Assembly: GCF_023148685.1 (NCBI RefSeq)
Contig: NZ_JAHXNL010000001.1
Location: 682,001 to 746,000 of the forward strand
From: Georgenia sp. EYE_87
Lineage (GTDB): Bacteria; Actinomycetota; Actinomycetes; Actinomycetales; Actinomycetaceae
DNA: 64,000 nucleotides
Direction of reading: 5' to 3'
A program made the position numbers and the translations under genes. Below the pieces are notes generated by a model. That model saw nothing but the letters and a program-made list of their open reading frames with translations. It ran no database searches and had not been told where the DNA came from. Position 1 is the first letter of the stretch, and each line of letters opens with the position of its first letter. Shown here piece by piece: positions 25,667 through 33,981 of the stretch.

Positions 25667-26289
25667 GCCGCACGCTCCAGCTCGAGCAGCGTGCGCTTGG
25701 CGTCGAGGCCGCCGAGGTAGCCGCCGAGCGTTCCGTCGGCGCGCAGGACCCGGTGGCACGGCACCACGAGCGGGACGGGGTTGGTCGCGCAGGCGGATGC
25801 CGCGGCGCGTACCGCCCGCGGTCGCCCGGACGCGGCCGCGAGCTCGGTGTACGTGACGGTCCGGCCGTAGCCCACGTCGGCGAGGTGGTCCAGGACCTCC
25901 CGCCGGAACCCGGCGGTCAGCCGAAGGTCGAGCGGGACGTCGAAGGAGCGCCGGCGCCCGGCGAAGTACTCGTCGAGCTCGTGGGCGACGACGTCGAGCC
26001 GGCCCGGCGCGTGCAGGATCCGCGGGCTGACCGTGCGCGCAAGGCGGTCGAGGACGGCGTCGTGGCCCTCGACGTCGAACGCGATCCGCAGGAGCCCGGC
26101 CGGGGTGGCGGCGAGCAGGAGCTCGCCCACCGGGCTGTCGAGCGTGCGCACGGCGACGTCGAGGAGGTCCTGCTCCGCCGCCCGGGCCACGAGCCGGGCG
26201 TGCAACCGTGCGACGTTCTCCGGGAGGACGTCGTGCAGGCCCGTGAGCACGTCGGCCCCGGGCTCGGTCGTGGGTTCGGTGGTGGTCAT
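25663..26289 (-). CDS. ogt: Methylated-DNA-protein-cysteine methyltransferase (Ogt/MGMT)
   Basis: 208 residues. It has the acceptor motif VVPCHRVLR with Cys at residue 178, upstream YTELAAASGRPRAVRAAASA for DNA and base flipping, and GGYLGG after the active site. It transfers alkyl groups from O6-alkylguanine or O4-alkylthymine to itself. A 45-residue N-terminal extension (TGLHDVLPENVARLHARLVA) is longer than in minimal MGMT. It overlaps the sigma-factor gene by ATGA and tag by GTGA. There is no fused AraC or Ada N-terminal domain. Confidence 0.94.
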   Translation of the reverse strand: MTTTEPTTEPGADVLTGLHDVLPENVARLHARLVARAAEQDLLDVAVRTLDSPVGELLLAATPAGLLRIAFDVEGHDAVLDRLARTVSPRILHAPGRLDVVAHELDEYFAGRRRSFDVPLDLRLTAGFRREVLDHLADVGYGRTVTYTELAAASGRPRAVRAAASACATNPVPLVVPCHRVLRADGTLGGYLGGLDAKRTLLELERAA

Positions 26290-26774
26290 CGTCGAGCCTC
26301 CAAGGTCTTGCGCAGGTGCTTGATCCCGTCGGCGGCAGCCCGCCGCGCCGCGGGCTCGGTGCCGCCGACCACGGCGGCGACCTCCGCGTAGGGCATTCCC
26401 GCCAGGTGGTGGAAGGCGATCGCCTCACGCTGGCGCTCCGTCAACGCCCGCATGGCCTCCCAGAGGTCGTCGTGCGGCTCCGGTCCGGGGACGCTCCCCG
26501 CCGTGGCCGCGACGCTCGCCGCCGTTGCCGGGACGTCCGCGACCGGGACGGCGAGGCGCGTCCGGGCCCGGTGGAGGTCGACCGCCTTGCGGCGCGCGAT
26601 CGTCACGAGCCACGCCTCCACGTTGGCATCCGCGTCGAGGCGCGGGTAGGCCCGCAGCGCGGCGAGGAACGTCTCGGACCAGACGTCGTCGGCGTCCACC
26701 GGTCCGGCCAGGGCGCGGCACACCCTCAGCACGGCTGCGCCGTGGTCGCGGACGACGTGCTCGAACGGCTTCAC
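26286..26774 (-). CDS. ECF-type RNA polymerase sigma factor heading the alkylation-repair operon
   Basis: 162 residues from GTG 26774, with GGAGCG ten bases upstream; a frame extending to 26861 lacks a better start. Region 2 is visible as DADDVWSETFLAALRAYPRL and VEAWLVTIARRKAVDLHRAR, and region 4 as LTERQREAIAFHHLAGMPYA with the HTH AEVAAVVGGTEPAARRAAAD. Regions 2 and 4 are joined by an Ala/Pro linker, with no extra C-terminal sensor domain. No anti-sigma gene is adjacent. It is the first gene of a four-gene overlapping operon with ogt, tag and alkA, suggesting it directs their expression or its own. Confidence 0.9.
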   Translation of the reverse strand: MKPFEHVVRDHGAAVLRVCRALAGPVDADDVWSETFLAALRAYPRLDADANVEAWLVTIARRKAVDLHRARTRLAVPVADVPATAASVAATAGSVPGPEPHDDLWEAMRALTERQREAIAFHHLAGMPYAEVAAVVGGTEPAARRAAADGIKHLRKTLEARR

Positions 26775-26843
26775 GATGGGTAGACGCTCCGGGTGGTCAG
26801 GATGTGAGGTGCTGACCCGAATGATCACACGCCCCCGAGCGCC

Positions 26844-26894
26844 GCCGGAGCCGTCCTCCACAGCGCCCGGGCAGGCCGGAGCCGTCCTCCACAG
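26844..26894 (-). repeat. 20-base direct repeat upstream of the sigma-factor operon
   Basis: GCCGGAGCCGTCCTCCACAG occurs at 26844-26863 and 26875-26894, period 31 (about three helical turns), 70-120 bases upstream of the sigma-factor start. A regulatory role is possible but untested. Confidence 0.7.
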
Positions 26895-26898
26895 GCTC

Positions 26899-27486
26899 TC
26901 AGGAGGCGTCGGTGAGCACGGCCGGCGCCAGCTCGGGGCGCCGGGCGCTGACCTGGGCGGGGTCGAGAGCGTCGGCCATGCTGCGCACCGCGTCCCGCAC
27001 CCGGTCCGCCCCGACCTCGTCCAGGCTGCCGACGACGGCGTCGAGGAGCCGGACCTGGAGCGCCTCCGCCTGCTCGAGCGTGACCCTCCCGGTCTCCGTC
27101 ACGTGCACCAGGCGCGGGTGCCCGCCGCCCCGGGCGAGCGGGTGGTGGTGACGGTCGAGCAGCCCGCGGTCGCAAAGACCGTCCACCGTGGCCTCGGCCG
27201 CGGCGTCCGCCTGGCCGGTGCGGCGGGCGACGGCCCGCGGATGATCGGCTCCCTCGGCGACGGCGGCGAGGGCCTGCAGCTCGCCGAGGCGCAGGCCGGT
27301 GAGGCGTTCGATCGCCCGCGAGATCTGCTCCTGCGACCGCGTCATCGCGGTCATCCGCTCGACGAGGTCGAGCGTCTGCGCGAGGTCCGCACCGGGCTCG
27401 GCGCGCTGGACGGCGGCACGGGCTCGGCGGTCGGCGGCCGGGTCGACGTCGACGGAATGGCCAGGGTCGGGTGCTCCATCAGTCAC
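26899..27486 (-). CDS. MarR-like winged-helix protein
   Basis: 195 residues from GTG 27486. The central part (about 50-160) reads as a MarR-type fold: an N-terminal dimer helix with ERMTAMTRSQEQISRAIERL, LRLGELQALAAVAEG, a helix-turn-helix around HPRAVARRTGQADAAAEATV, and a His-rich wing (DRHHHPLARGGGHPRLVHVT). The His cluster in the wing is unusual and could bind a metal. It lies upstream of the sigma-factor gene on the same strand, 124 bases away. Whether it regulates that operon cannot be told. Confidence 0.78.
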   Translation of the reverse strand: MTDGAPDPGHSVDVDPAADRRARAAVQRAEPGADLAQTLDLVERMTAMTRSQEQISRAIERLTGLRLGELQALAAVAEGADHPRAVARRTGQADAAAEATVDGLCDRGLLDRHHHPLARGGGHPRLVHVTETGRVTLEQAEALQVRLLDAVVGSLDEVGADRVRDAVRSMADALDPAQVSARRPELAPAVLTDAS

Positions 27487-27527
27487 GTCCGGTTAAACGA
27501 CGGACCACGGCCCGGTGTTCCTCAGCT

Positions 27528-28274
27528 CTAGAAGATCGCCGCCTGGTACTTCAGCAGGATGGCGGCGGCGAGCAGGACGAACCAGACCACCTCGAGGGCG
27601 TAGTCGGCCCCCAGGCGCAGCCACGCGCACGCCCGGGCGTGCAGCGCCGGCGGCAGGCCGAAGGTGTTGTCCACGATGTTGACCCGCAGCAGCGAGGTGA
27701 ACACGGTCGTGGTCGACACCGTCACCAGCAGGCACCAGGGGCACAGCGAGCCGATGACGAAGTAGGACTGGGCGAAGAGCCAGTAGGCGAACCCGAAGCC
27801 GATGAGGTAGACCACCTGGGCCGCGTTCATGAACCAGCGGGGGAAGCGCACGCCGCCGAGCGCGGCCACCGCGAGGGTGATCACGACGGGCTCGGCGATC
27901 AGGCCCAGGAAGGCGTTCGGGAAGCCGAGCACGCTGGCCTGCCAGGCTTGCGCCACCGTGCCGCAGGAGATCGCCGAGTTGATGTTGCAGGCGAGGGCCA
28001 CGTCGGGGTTCGCCGCCAGGCGCACGGCGTCGATCGAGAGCACCAGCGAGGCGACGAGGCTGACGAGGGAGGACAGCAGCATCACGACGAACGCGTTGCG
28101 GCGGGATCTCTCGCTCCGCTCCCGGCTCTCGTCGAGCAGGTCGGGGGCGTAGCTCGTTGCCGGTGGTGTCATCGCGGGGTCCCGGGGGTCGAAGGGGCGT
28201 GGCCCACCGGGTGGGCCCGGCGGGGCGGACGGGGCCGGAGGGACGGCCCCGTCCGTCTTGTACGAATCGTCCAC
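27528..28274 (-). CDS. Vitamin K epoxide reductase (VKOR) family membrane protein
   Basis: 248 residues from GTG 28274; ATG 28172, omitting a proline-rich 34-residue leader, is equally possible as neither has a clear ribosome binding site. After a cytoplasmic head come four or five hydrophobic segments. The VKOR cysteines are present: loop pair C96 and C104 in LACNINSAISCG, and active-site C178-PW-C181. VKOR proteins oxidise DsbA-like partners and pass electrons to quinone, supporting disulfide formation outside the membrane. No Dsb partner is fused or adjacent. Confidence 0.88.
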   Translation of the reverse strand: MDDSYKTDGAVPPAPSAPPGPPGGPRPFDPRDPAMTPPATSYAPDLLDESRERSERSRRNAFVVMLLSSLVSLVASLVLSIDAVRLAANPDVALACNINSAISCGTVAQAWQASVLGFPNAFLGLIAEPVVITLAVAALGGVRFPRWFMNAAQVVYLIGFGFAYWLFAQSYFVIGSLCPWCLLVTVSTTTVFTSLLRVNIVDNTFGLPPALHARACAWLRLGADYALEVVWFVLLAAAILLKYQAAIF

Positions 28275-28346
28275 CGCTCGATGGTTTCCCCGCCGGGACG
28301 TTCGTCCCCGCGGTGCCGGCGCGTCCGGCGCCGTCGTCGCGCCGCC

Positions 28347-29357
28347 TCAGCCGTCCTCGCGCCGGTGGAGCTCGGCGACGGCGCGCAGCTTCTCGACGTC
28401 GAGCGCCTCCGCCCCCGCGACGGCGAGCCTCACTGGCGTGACGGCGGTCAGCGTCGAGGTGCGCAGGCCGCCCTCGAGGACCGCCCGCTCCCCCAGCACC
28501 GCCCCGGGGCCGACCTGGGCGACGTTCTGGCCGTCGACGGTGACGTCGAGCACGCCGTCGAGCACGAGGTAGATCTCCTCCCCCGGCTCCCCCTGGGTGG
28601 TGATGGTGGTCCCGGCCGGTGCGCGGCGGATCTCGGGGCGGGCACCGCCGCGCATGATCCCCTCGGAGAGCTGTCGCTCCAGAGCTGTCTCGGCCGCGAC
28701 GACGAGGGCCTCGGAGTCCTGCTCGCCCCAGGGCGTGCGGGGGCCGAAGGAGTGCGCCATCCAGCCGTCCAGGTCGGTCAGGCCGCTCTTCAGCGCGAGC
28801 CTGCCGTCCGGCCCGTAGACCCAGTGCCGGGGGAAGACGCTCGCACCGGGCATGGCGATCTCGGTGCTGCCGTCGGCGTGCAGCGTCAGGGCGAGGGTCG
28901 TCCACACGATCGGGGCCTGCCAGAGCACGAACGGCGCGTGCAGGACCGGCCGGGGCAGCGGCACGCCCGTGCGCCCGCCCACGGTCTGCGTGAAGTGCAC
29001 GCTGCCGTGCTCGACGACGGGCTCCTGCTGCAGCACCGGCAGCGAGTAGCCGCCGAAGGTCGCCCCGACGCTCGCCACCCGCACGGTGGTCGAGCCCATG
29101 ACGATGCCGGAGTCGGGCCCGAAGCCCCACTCGAGCGGGGCGCCGAGCTCGTCGAACTCCGCCCAGGCGCTGAGGTGGTTGACGAACCGGAAGCGGTCGT
29201 CCGACCGCAGTCGGTGGACCTCCTCGAGGCCGGCAAGGGTGTCCACGGGTGGGTTGTCGTAGTGCGCCAGCCCGACGTCGAACCCGGCCTTGAGCCATCC
29301 GCTCACCGAGTCGGAGGGGATCCAGGACAACGACAGCATGCTCGACTCGACCCGCAT
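28347..29357 (-). CDS. Unknown beta-rich domain fused to a cyclic-nucleotide-binding domain
   Basis: 336 residues; ATG 29357 is preceded by AGGAGG. The C-terminal 110 residues form a cNMP-binding fold: GTTITTQGEPGEEIYLVLDG, then VTVDGQNVAQVGPGAVLGERAVLEGG, with the phosphate-binding GERA segment. There is no following DNA-binding helix-turn-helix and no transmembrane segment. The N-terminal 230 residues (SVSGWLKAGFDVGLAHYDNP, FGGYSLPVLQQEPVVEHG, HWVYGPDGRLALKSGL) are beta-rich and unknown to me. It may be a nucleotide-controlled binding or enzyme domain. It neighbours the VKOR gene on the same strand at 72 bases. Confidence 0.8.
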   Translation of the reverse strand: MRVESSMLSLSWIPSDSVSGWLKAGFDVGLAHYDNPPVDTLAGLEEVHRLRSDDRFRFVNHLSAWAEFDELGAPLEWGFGPDSGIVMGSTTVRVASVGATFGGYSLPVLQQEPVVEHGSVHFTQTVGGRTGVPLPRPVLHAPFVLWQAPIVWTTLALTLHADGSTEIAMPGASVFPRHWVYGPDGRLALKSGLTDLDGWMAHSFGPRTPWGEQDSEALVVAAETALERQLSEGIMRGGARPEIRRAPAGTTITTQGEPGEEIYLVLDGVLDVTVDGQNVAQVGPGAVLGERAVLEGGLRTSTLTAVTPVRLAVAGAEALDVEKLRAVAELHRREDG

Positions 29358-29493
29358 CGGGACCTCCTGGTCAGCGTCAGTGCCAGCTCCGGTCATTCAA
29401 CACGACGGGTCGGCGGGGGGCCAGGGTCTTCGGGCCCGGGCCCGTCCGGTGGGCGCCGGCGCGCCGGGAGGCCATGACGGCGACCGGCCCGGT

Positions 29494-30492
29494 TCAGTCG
29501 GGCGCGACGAGCGTGCGGTGCCAGGCGGAGACCTCGGCGTCGAGCTCCGCCCGGCGGGCGTCGTCGACGAACGCCGCCTCCACCCCGTTGCGGGCCAGCG
29601 TGTGCAGCTCGTCCGGCCCGAGGTGGAGCGTCTCGGCGACCTGGCGGAGGTTCTCGTCGACGTACCCGCCGAAGTAGGCGGGGTCGTCGGAGTTGACGGT
29701 GACCACCAGACCCGCCTCGAGCATCGCCCGCAGCGGGTGGTCGGCGAGGGTGTCGACGACCCGCAGCCGCACGTTGGAGAGCGGGCAGACCGTCAGCGGC
29801 ACCCGGTCGCGGGCCAGGCGCGCCACCAGCGCCGGGTCCTCCATGGCCCGCACCCCGTGGTCCACCCGCTCGACGTGGAGGATGTCGAGCGCGTCCACGA
29901 CGTTCTGCGGCGGCCCCTCCTCGCCGGCGTGGGCCACCACGTGCAGGCCGCTGGCCCGGGCCAGGTCGAAGGCCGGGGCGAACTCGGAGGCGTGGCTGGT
30001 CAGCTCCGTCGAGCACAGGCCCACACCGAGCAGCGGCACGTCGAGGGCGAGCAGCTCGCGCAGCGTGGCGAGCGCGTCCGCGCCGGGCAGGTGGCGCAGG
30101 AAGGTGACGATGAGCCCGCTGGTCAGCCCGTGCTCGCCGCTGCGGGCAAGGGCCGACGTCACGCCGTCGAGCACCTCGGCGGCCGGGACGCCGCGGCCGG
30201 TGTGCGCCTGGACGTCGAGGAACACCTCGGCGTGCCGGACCCCCGCGTCGCGGGCGCGGAGGAGGTACGCCGTCGTCAGGTCGTGGAAGTCCTCGGCGGT
30301 GCGCAGCACCGCCATGTTGGCGTAGTACAGGTCGAGGAAGCTCTGGAGATCGACGAAGGAGTACCGCGAACGCAGGTCGTCCAGGTCCGCGTACGGCAGC
30401 GCGACGCGGTTCCGCTCGGCGAGGGCCAGGATCATCTCCGGCTCCAGCGTCCCCTCGAGGTGGACGTGGAGCTCGACGGCAGGCATCTGCAT
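29494..30492 (-). CDS. add: Adenosine deaminase family enzyme
   Basis: 332 residues from ATG 30492 (ATG 30486 is two codons on). Metal and catalytic residues are clear: HVHLEG at residues 9-14, HAGEEGPP with His and catalytic Glu, HVERVDHGVRA, VCPLSNVRL and the SDDPAYFGG metal Asp. The TPEMI..RN start and YFGGYVDEN point to the branch containing bacterial and fungal adenine deaminases, so adenine rather than adenosine may be the substrate. CATACT lies 6 bases before the ATG. Confidence 0.9.
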   Translation of the reverse strand: MQMPAVELHVHLEGTLEPEMILALAERNRVALPYADLDDLRSRYSFVDLQSFLDLYYANMAVLRTAEDFHDLTTAYLLRARDAGVRHAEVFLDVQAHTGRGVPAAEVLDGVTSALARSGEHGLTSGLIVTFLRHLPGADALATLRELLALDVPLLGVGLCSTELTSHASEFAPAFDLARASGLHVVAHAGEEGPPQNVVDALDILHVERVDHGVRAMEDPALVARLARDRVPLTVCPLSNVRLRVVDTLADHPLRAMLEAGLVVTVNSDDPAYFGGYVDENLRQVAETLHLGPDELHTLARNGVEAAFVDDARRAELDAEVSAWHRTLVAPD

Positions 30493-30668
30493 CCGCACAG
30501 TATGGCGGCGGTCCACGCCGGACCGGTGGGATCCACGCCGGACCGGCGAGATCTGCGCCCGGCGCGGCCGGGGACACCGAGCGGGCCCCGGCCGCCGGAG
30601 CCGGGCGGCTCCGGACAGAGCGCCCACCGACCGGACGGTTCTCGACCGGAAACGTGACAGGTGGTCGT

Positions 30669-30697
30669 GGACGCGAGCCCGGGCAGCAGGTACGTTG
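30669..30697 (+). promoter_or_regulatory. Promoter of the DUF485-symporter operon
   Basis: TGGACG (30669-30674) and TACGTT (30692-30697) are spaced by 17 bases. The predicted start site is near 30704, just before the palindrome at 30710-30719. Confidence 0.45.
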
Positions 30698-30709
30698 ACG
30701 CCGGTTCAC

Positions 30710-30719
30710 ACAGCTGTGA
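30710..30719. promoter_or_regulatory. CACAGCTGTG palindrome, candidate operator
   Basis: A perfect 10-base palindrome within TCACACAGCTGTGA (30707-30720), lying just past the predicted start site of the symporter operon. It has CRP/GlxR-like half letters but not the canonical TGTGA-N6-TCACA spacing. Confidence 0.35.
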
Positions 30720-30745
30720 CCCCCGACACACCGCCTGGAGGCCCG

Positions 30746-31147
30746 ATGTCAGCGCACGATCCCGAGTCTCACCTCCCGCCCCACCACAACCCGCTCCCCG
30801 AGCTCGGGGAGCCGGCCCCGGGCGGGTACCGCATCACCACGGCGGAGGAGTTCGTCGCGGCGCAGAGCTCGCCCGAGTTCGCCGAGCTGCGGCGGAAGTT
30901 CCGCACTTTCGCGTTCCCGTGGACGGTGGCGTTCCTCGTCTGGTACTTCGCCTACGTGCTGCTCTCGACGTACGCGGAGGAGCTCATGTCGACCCCCGTC
31001 GTCGGGCACATCAACGTGGGACTGCTGATGGGGCTCGCCCAGTTCGCCACGACGTTCCTGCTCACGTGGCTCTACGTGCGCCACGCCAACCGCAACCTTG
31101 ACCCGCTCGCGTCGAAGATGCGGTCCGAGCTGGAGGGAGACGCCTGA
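30746..31147 (+). CDS. DUF485 membrane protein
   Basis: 133 residues; ATG 30746 is preceded by TGGAGG. A hydrophilic N-terminus precedes two transmembrane segments (FPWTVAFLVWYFAYVLLSTY and GLLMGLAQFATTFLLTWLYV) and the family tail YVRHANRNLDPLASKMR. DUF485 proteins accompany solute:sodium symporters of the acetate/pyruvate type. The stop overlaps the symporter start in TGATG, so translation is coupled. Confidence 0.92.
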   Translation: MSAHDPESHLPPHHNPLPELGEPAPGGYRITTAEEFVAAQSSPEFAELRRKFRTFAFPWTVAFLVWYFAYVLLSTYAEELMSTPVVGHINVGLLMGLAQFATTFLLTWLYVRHANRNLDPLASKMRSELEGDA

Positions 31148-32730
31148 TGGACGTCGGAAACCCGTTCCTCAACATCGCGATCTTCCTCGCGTTCGTCGTC
31201 GTCACCCTGGTCATCGTCGTCCGGGTGTCGAAGCAGAACACCTCCGTGGGGGACTTCTACCACGGCGGGCGATCGTTCACCGGCCGCCAGAACGGCATCG
31301 CCATCGCGGGCGACTACCTCTCCGCGGCGTCGTTCCTCGGCATCGTGGGCGCGGTGGCGCTCTACGGCTACGACGGCCTGCTGTACTCCATCGGCTTCCT
31401 CGTCGCCTGGCTCGTCGCCCTGCTGCTCGTGGCGGAGCCGCTGCGCAACACGGGCAAGTACACGATGGCCGACGTGCTCAGCTTCCGGATGCGGCAGCGC
31501 CCGGTGCGCACCGCCGCGGCCACCTCGACCCTCGCGGTCTCGTTCTTCTACCTCCTGGCGCAGATGGCCGGCGCCGGCGGGCTCGTCGCCCTCCTGCTCG
31601 GCATCGACGGCAAGTTCGGCCAGGGGCTGGTCATCGCCGTCGTCGGTGCGCTGATGATCCTCTACGTCCTGATCGGCGGGATGAAGGGCACCACCTGGGT
31701 CCAGATCATCAAGGCGGTGCTGCTCATCATCGGCGCCGGCCTGATGACCGTGTGGGTCCTGGCCATGAAGGGCATGAACCTCTCGGCCGTGATCGGCGAC
31801 GCCATCGCCGTCCACCCGGAGGGGGCACGGATCGCCGAGCCGATGCTGCAGTACGGCGCCTCCGACACCTCCAAGCTGGGCTTCATCTCCCTGGCGATCG
31901 CGCTCGTCTTCGGCGCCGCGGGCCTGCCGCACGTGCTGATGCGCTTCTACACCGTGCCCACGGCCAAGGAGGCCCGGCGCTCGGTCAGCTGGGCGATCGG
32001 CCTGATCGGGGCGTTCTACCTCTTCACCCTGGTGCTGGGGTTCGGCGCCGCCTACCTGGTCGGCGCCGAGGCCATCCTCGCCGCGCCCGGCGGGGCGAAC
32101 TCGGCGGCGCCCGCGCTCGCCTACGAGCTGGGCGGGACGCTCCTGCTCGGCGTGATCGCCGCCGTCGCCTTCGCGACCATCCTCGCCGTCGTCGCGGGTC
32201 TGACCATCACCGCGTCGGCATCCTTCGCGCACGACATCTACAACGGCGTGCTCAAGCACGGCAACGCCGACCCCGAGCAGGAGGTCAAGGTCGCGCGCCG
32301 CACCGCGGTGACCATCGGAGCCATCTCGATCGTCGGCGGGGTGCTCGCCAACGGGCAGAACGTGGCCTTCCTGGTCTCCCTCGCGTTCGCGATCGCCGCA
32401 AGCGCGAACCTGCCGTCGATCCTGTACTCGCTGTACTGGAAGCGGTTCAACACCCGCGGGTCGCTGTGGAGCATCTACGGCGGCCTCGTCTCCGCCCTGG
32501 TGCTCATCGTCTTCTCCCCCGTGGTGACCGGCTCGGAGACGGCGATGATCCCGGGCGTCGACATCGCGTGGTTCCCGCTGTCCAACCCGGCGATCGTCTC
32601 GGTGCCGCTCGGTTTCTTCCTCGGGTGGCTGGGGTCGGTGACGTCGAAGGAGCACGACGCCGTGAAGCAGGCGGAGATGGAGGTCCGCTCGATGACCGGT
32701 GCCGGCGCCGAGAAGGCGGTCATGCACTGA
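31147..32730 (+). CDS. Cation/acetate-type solute symporter (ActP/MctC-like)
   Basis: 527 residues with 13 or so hydrophobic segments. SSS-family motifs: SVGDFYHGGRSFTGRQNGIA, AGDYLSAASFLGIVG, GGMKGTTWVQIIKAVLL, GLPHVLMRFYTVPTAKEARR and ALAFAIAASANLPSILYSLYWK. These carry short monocarboxylates such as acetate, pyruvate or propionate with Na+ or H+. It is paired with DUF485. A strong terminator follows. Confidence 0.93.
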   Translation: MDVGNPFLNIAIFLAFVVVTLVIVVRVSKQNTSVGDFYHGGRSFTGRQNGIAIAGDYLSAASFLGIVGAVALYGYDGLLYSIGFLVAWLVALLLVAEPLRNTGKYTMADVLSFRMRQRPVRTAAATSTLAVSFFYLLAQMAGAGGLVALLLGIDGKFGQGLVIAVVGALMILYVLIGGMKGTTWVQIIKAVLLIIGAGLMTVWVLAMKGMNLSAVIGDAIAVHPEGARIAEPMLQYGASDTSKLGFISLAIALVFGAAGLPHVLMRFYTVPTAKEARRSVSWAIGLIGAFYLFTLVLGFGAAYLVGAEAILAAPGGANSAAPALAYELGGTLLLGVIAAVAFATILAVVAGLTITASASFAHDIYNGVLKHGNADPEQEVKVARRTAVTIGAISIVGGVLANGQNVAFLVSLAFAIAASANLPSILYSLYWKRFNTRGSLWSIYGGLVSALVLIVFSPVVTGSETAMIPGVDIAWFPLSNPAIVSVPLGFFLGWLGSVTSKEHDAVKQAEMEVRSMTGAGAEKAVMH

Positions 32731-32754
32731 GAGCGGAGCCGGTCCGACGGCGGA

Positions 32755-32789
32755 GGGGCGGGCGGCCGGGATCGGTCGCCCGCCCCTTT
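32755..32789 (+). terminator. Rho-independent terminator after the symporter gene
   Basis: A perfect 10-base stem, GGGGCGGGCG (32755-32764) with CGCCCGCCCC (32777-32786), 12-base loop, followed by TTT. It lies 25 bases after the symporter stop. Confidence 0.85.
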
Positions 32790-32966
32790 GCGTACCCCAC
32801 CGGGCCCCGCCGGTCACGCACCCGGCAGCGGCGCTCACCCCGGCGCGGGGCGGACCTCGGGCGGGCTTCCCCCAGGACGGGTCTTCTGACCGGGCGGCGG
32901 CGGGCCTACGTTGGCTGCGTCCTGTAGGGCCTCCGGCCCACCGGAGGCGGAACATCGGAGTTCCCC

Positions 32967-33959
32967 ATGGCCCGCACTCGCCTCGTCCTGTCCGCTCTCG
33001 CGGTCGCCCTCTCCCTCGGCGCGGGCGCCCCTGCCGTGGCGGGTGACGACCACCACGGCAGGGACAAGGACGACCACGGGGCGTTCCCGGACCGGATCGA
33101 GCTGCCCGACGGGTTCGCGCCCGAAGGCATCGCCATCGGGCGGCACGGCCCGCGGGCCTGGGTGGGCTCCCTCGTCGACGGCGACATCCTCGAGCTCGAC
33201 CTGCGCACGGGCGACCACAAGCTGCTCTCCGAGGGCCCCGGCACCCCGACCGTCGGCCTCATGGTCGACCGGCGGGGGCGCCTGTTCGCGGCGGGCGGGC
33301 CCAGCGGCGACGCGCGGGTGATCAGCACCCGGACAGGCGACGTCCTGGCGACCTACCGCCTCGCCACGGGGAGCACGATCATCAACGACGTCGCGCTGCT
33401 CGACGGCGTCGTCTGGTTCACCGACTCCTTCGCCGCCACGCTGCACGGCGTTCCCCTCGAACGCGACGGCGACCTGCCCGACCAGGAGGAGGTGGTGCAC
33501 CTGGACCTGCACGGGGACTGGCGCCAGGTCCCCGGCTTCAACGCCAACGGCATCACGACCACCCCCGACCGCGAGTCGCTCCTCGTCGCGAACACCGCCG
33601 TCGGCACCCTCTACCGGGTCGACCCGGACACCGGTGAGGCCGACGAGGTCGACGTCGCCGACATCCCGGTGACCGTGCCCGTGCCGGACGACAGCGGGCC
33701 GGTCCCGTTCGGCGACGGCCTGCTGCGCCGGGGCCGGACCCTGTACGTCGTGCAGAACACCGCCGACCAGGTCGCGGTGCTGCGCCTCGACGAGGACGGC
33801 GAGCGCGCCCGCCTCCGCGAGATCCTCACCGACGCCGAGTTCGACTCCCCCACGACCGTCGCCGTCTACCGCGACTCGCTGTACCTGCCGAACGCGCGCT
33901 TCAGCGACCCCCCGCAGCCGCCGGACGCCGAGTACTGGGTCACCCGCATCGACCGTTGA
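32967..33959 (+). CDS. Secreted SMP-30/beta-propeller-like protein
   Basis: 330 residues. A signal peptide (basic start MARTRLVL, hydrophobic core, cleavage after about APAVA) is followed by a short His/Asp-rich segment (GDDHHGRDKDDHG). The rest shows repeated propeller blades: PEGIAIGRHGPRAWVGSLVD, TVGLMVDRRGRLFAAGGPSG, NDVALLDGVVWFTDSF, NANGITTTPDRESLLVANT and LYVVQNTADQVAVLRL. It resembles SMP-30/gluconolactonase-type secreted proteins, some mis-annotated as superoxide dismutase. The enzyme activity is unknown; the His-rich stretch could bind metal. Confidence 0.82.
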   Translation: MARTRLVLSALAVALSLGAGAPAVAGDDHHGRDKDDHGAFPDRIELPDGFAPEGIAIGRHGPRAWVGSLVDGDILELDLRTGDHKLLSEGPGTPTVGLMVDRRGRLFAAGGPSGDARVISTRTGDVLATYRLATGSTIINDVALLDGVVWFTDSFAATLHGVPLERDGDLPDQEEVVHLDLHGDWRQVPGFNANGITTTPDRESLLVANTAVGTLYRVDPDTGEADEVDVADIPVTVPVPDDSGPVPFGDGLLRRGRTLYVVQNTADQVAVLRLDEDGERARLREILTDAEFDSPTTVAVYRDSLYLPNARFSDPPQPPDAEYWVTRIDR

Positions 33960-33981
33960 CCGGGGCGGATCGCGACCGTCG

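Noticed and set aside
32967-33959. Superoxide dismutase
   Set aside because: Relatives are sometimes so labelled, but the sequence shows beta-propeller blades and no SOD metal site.
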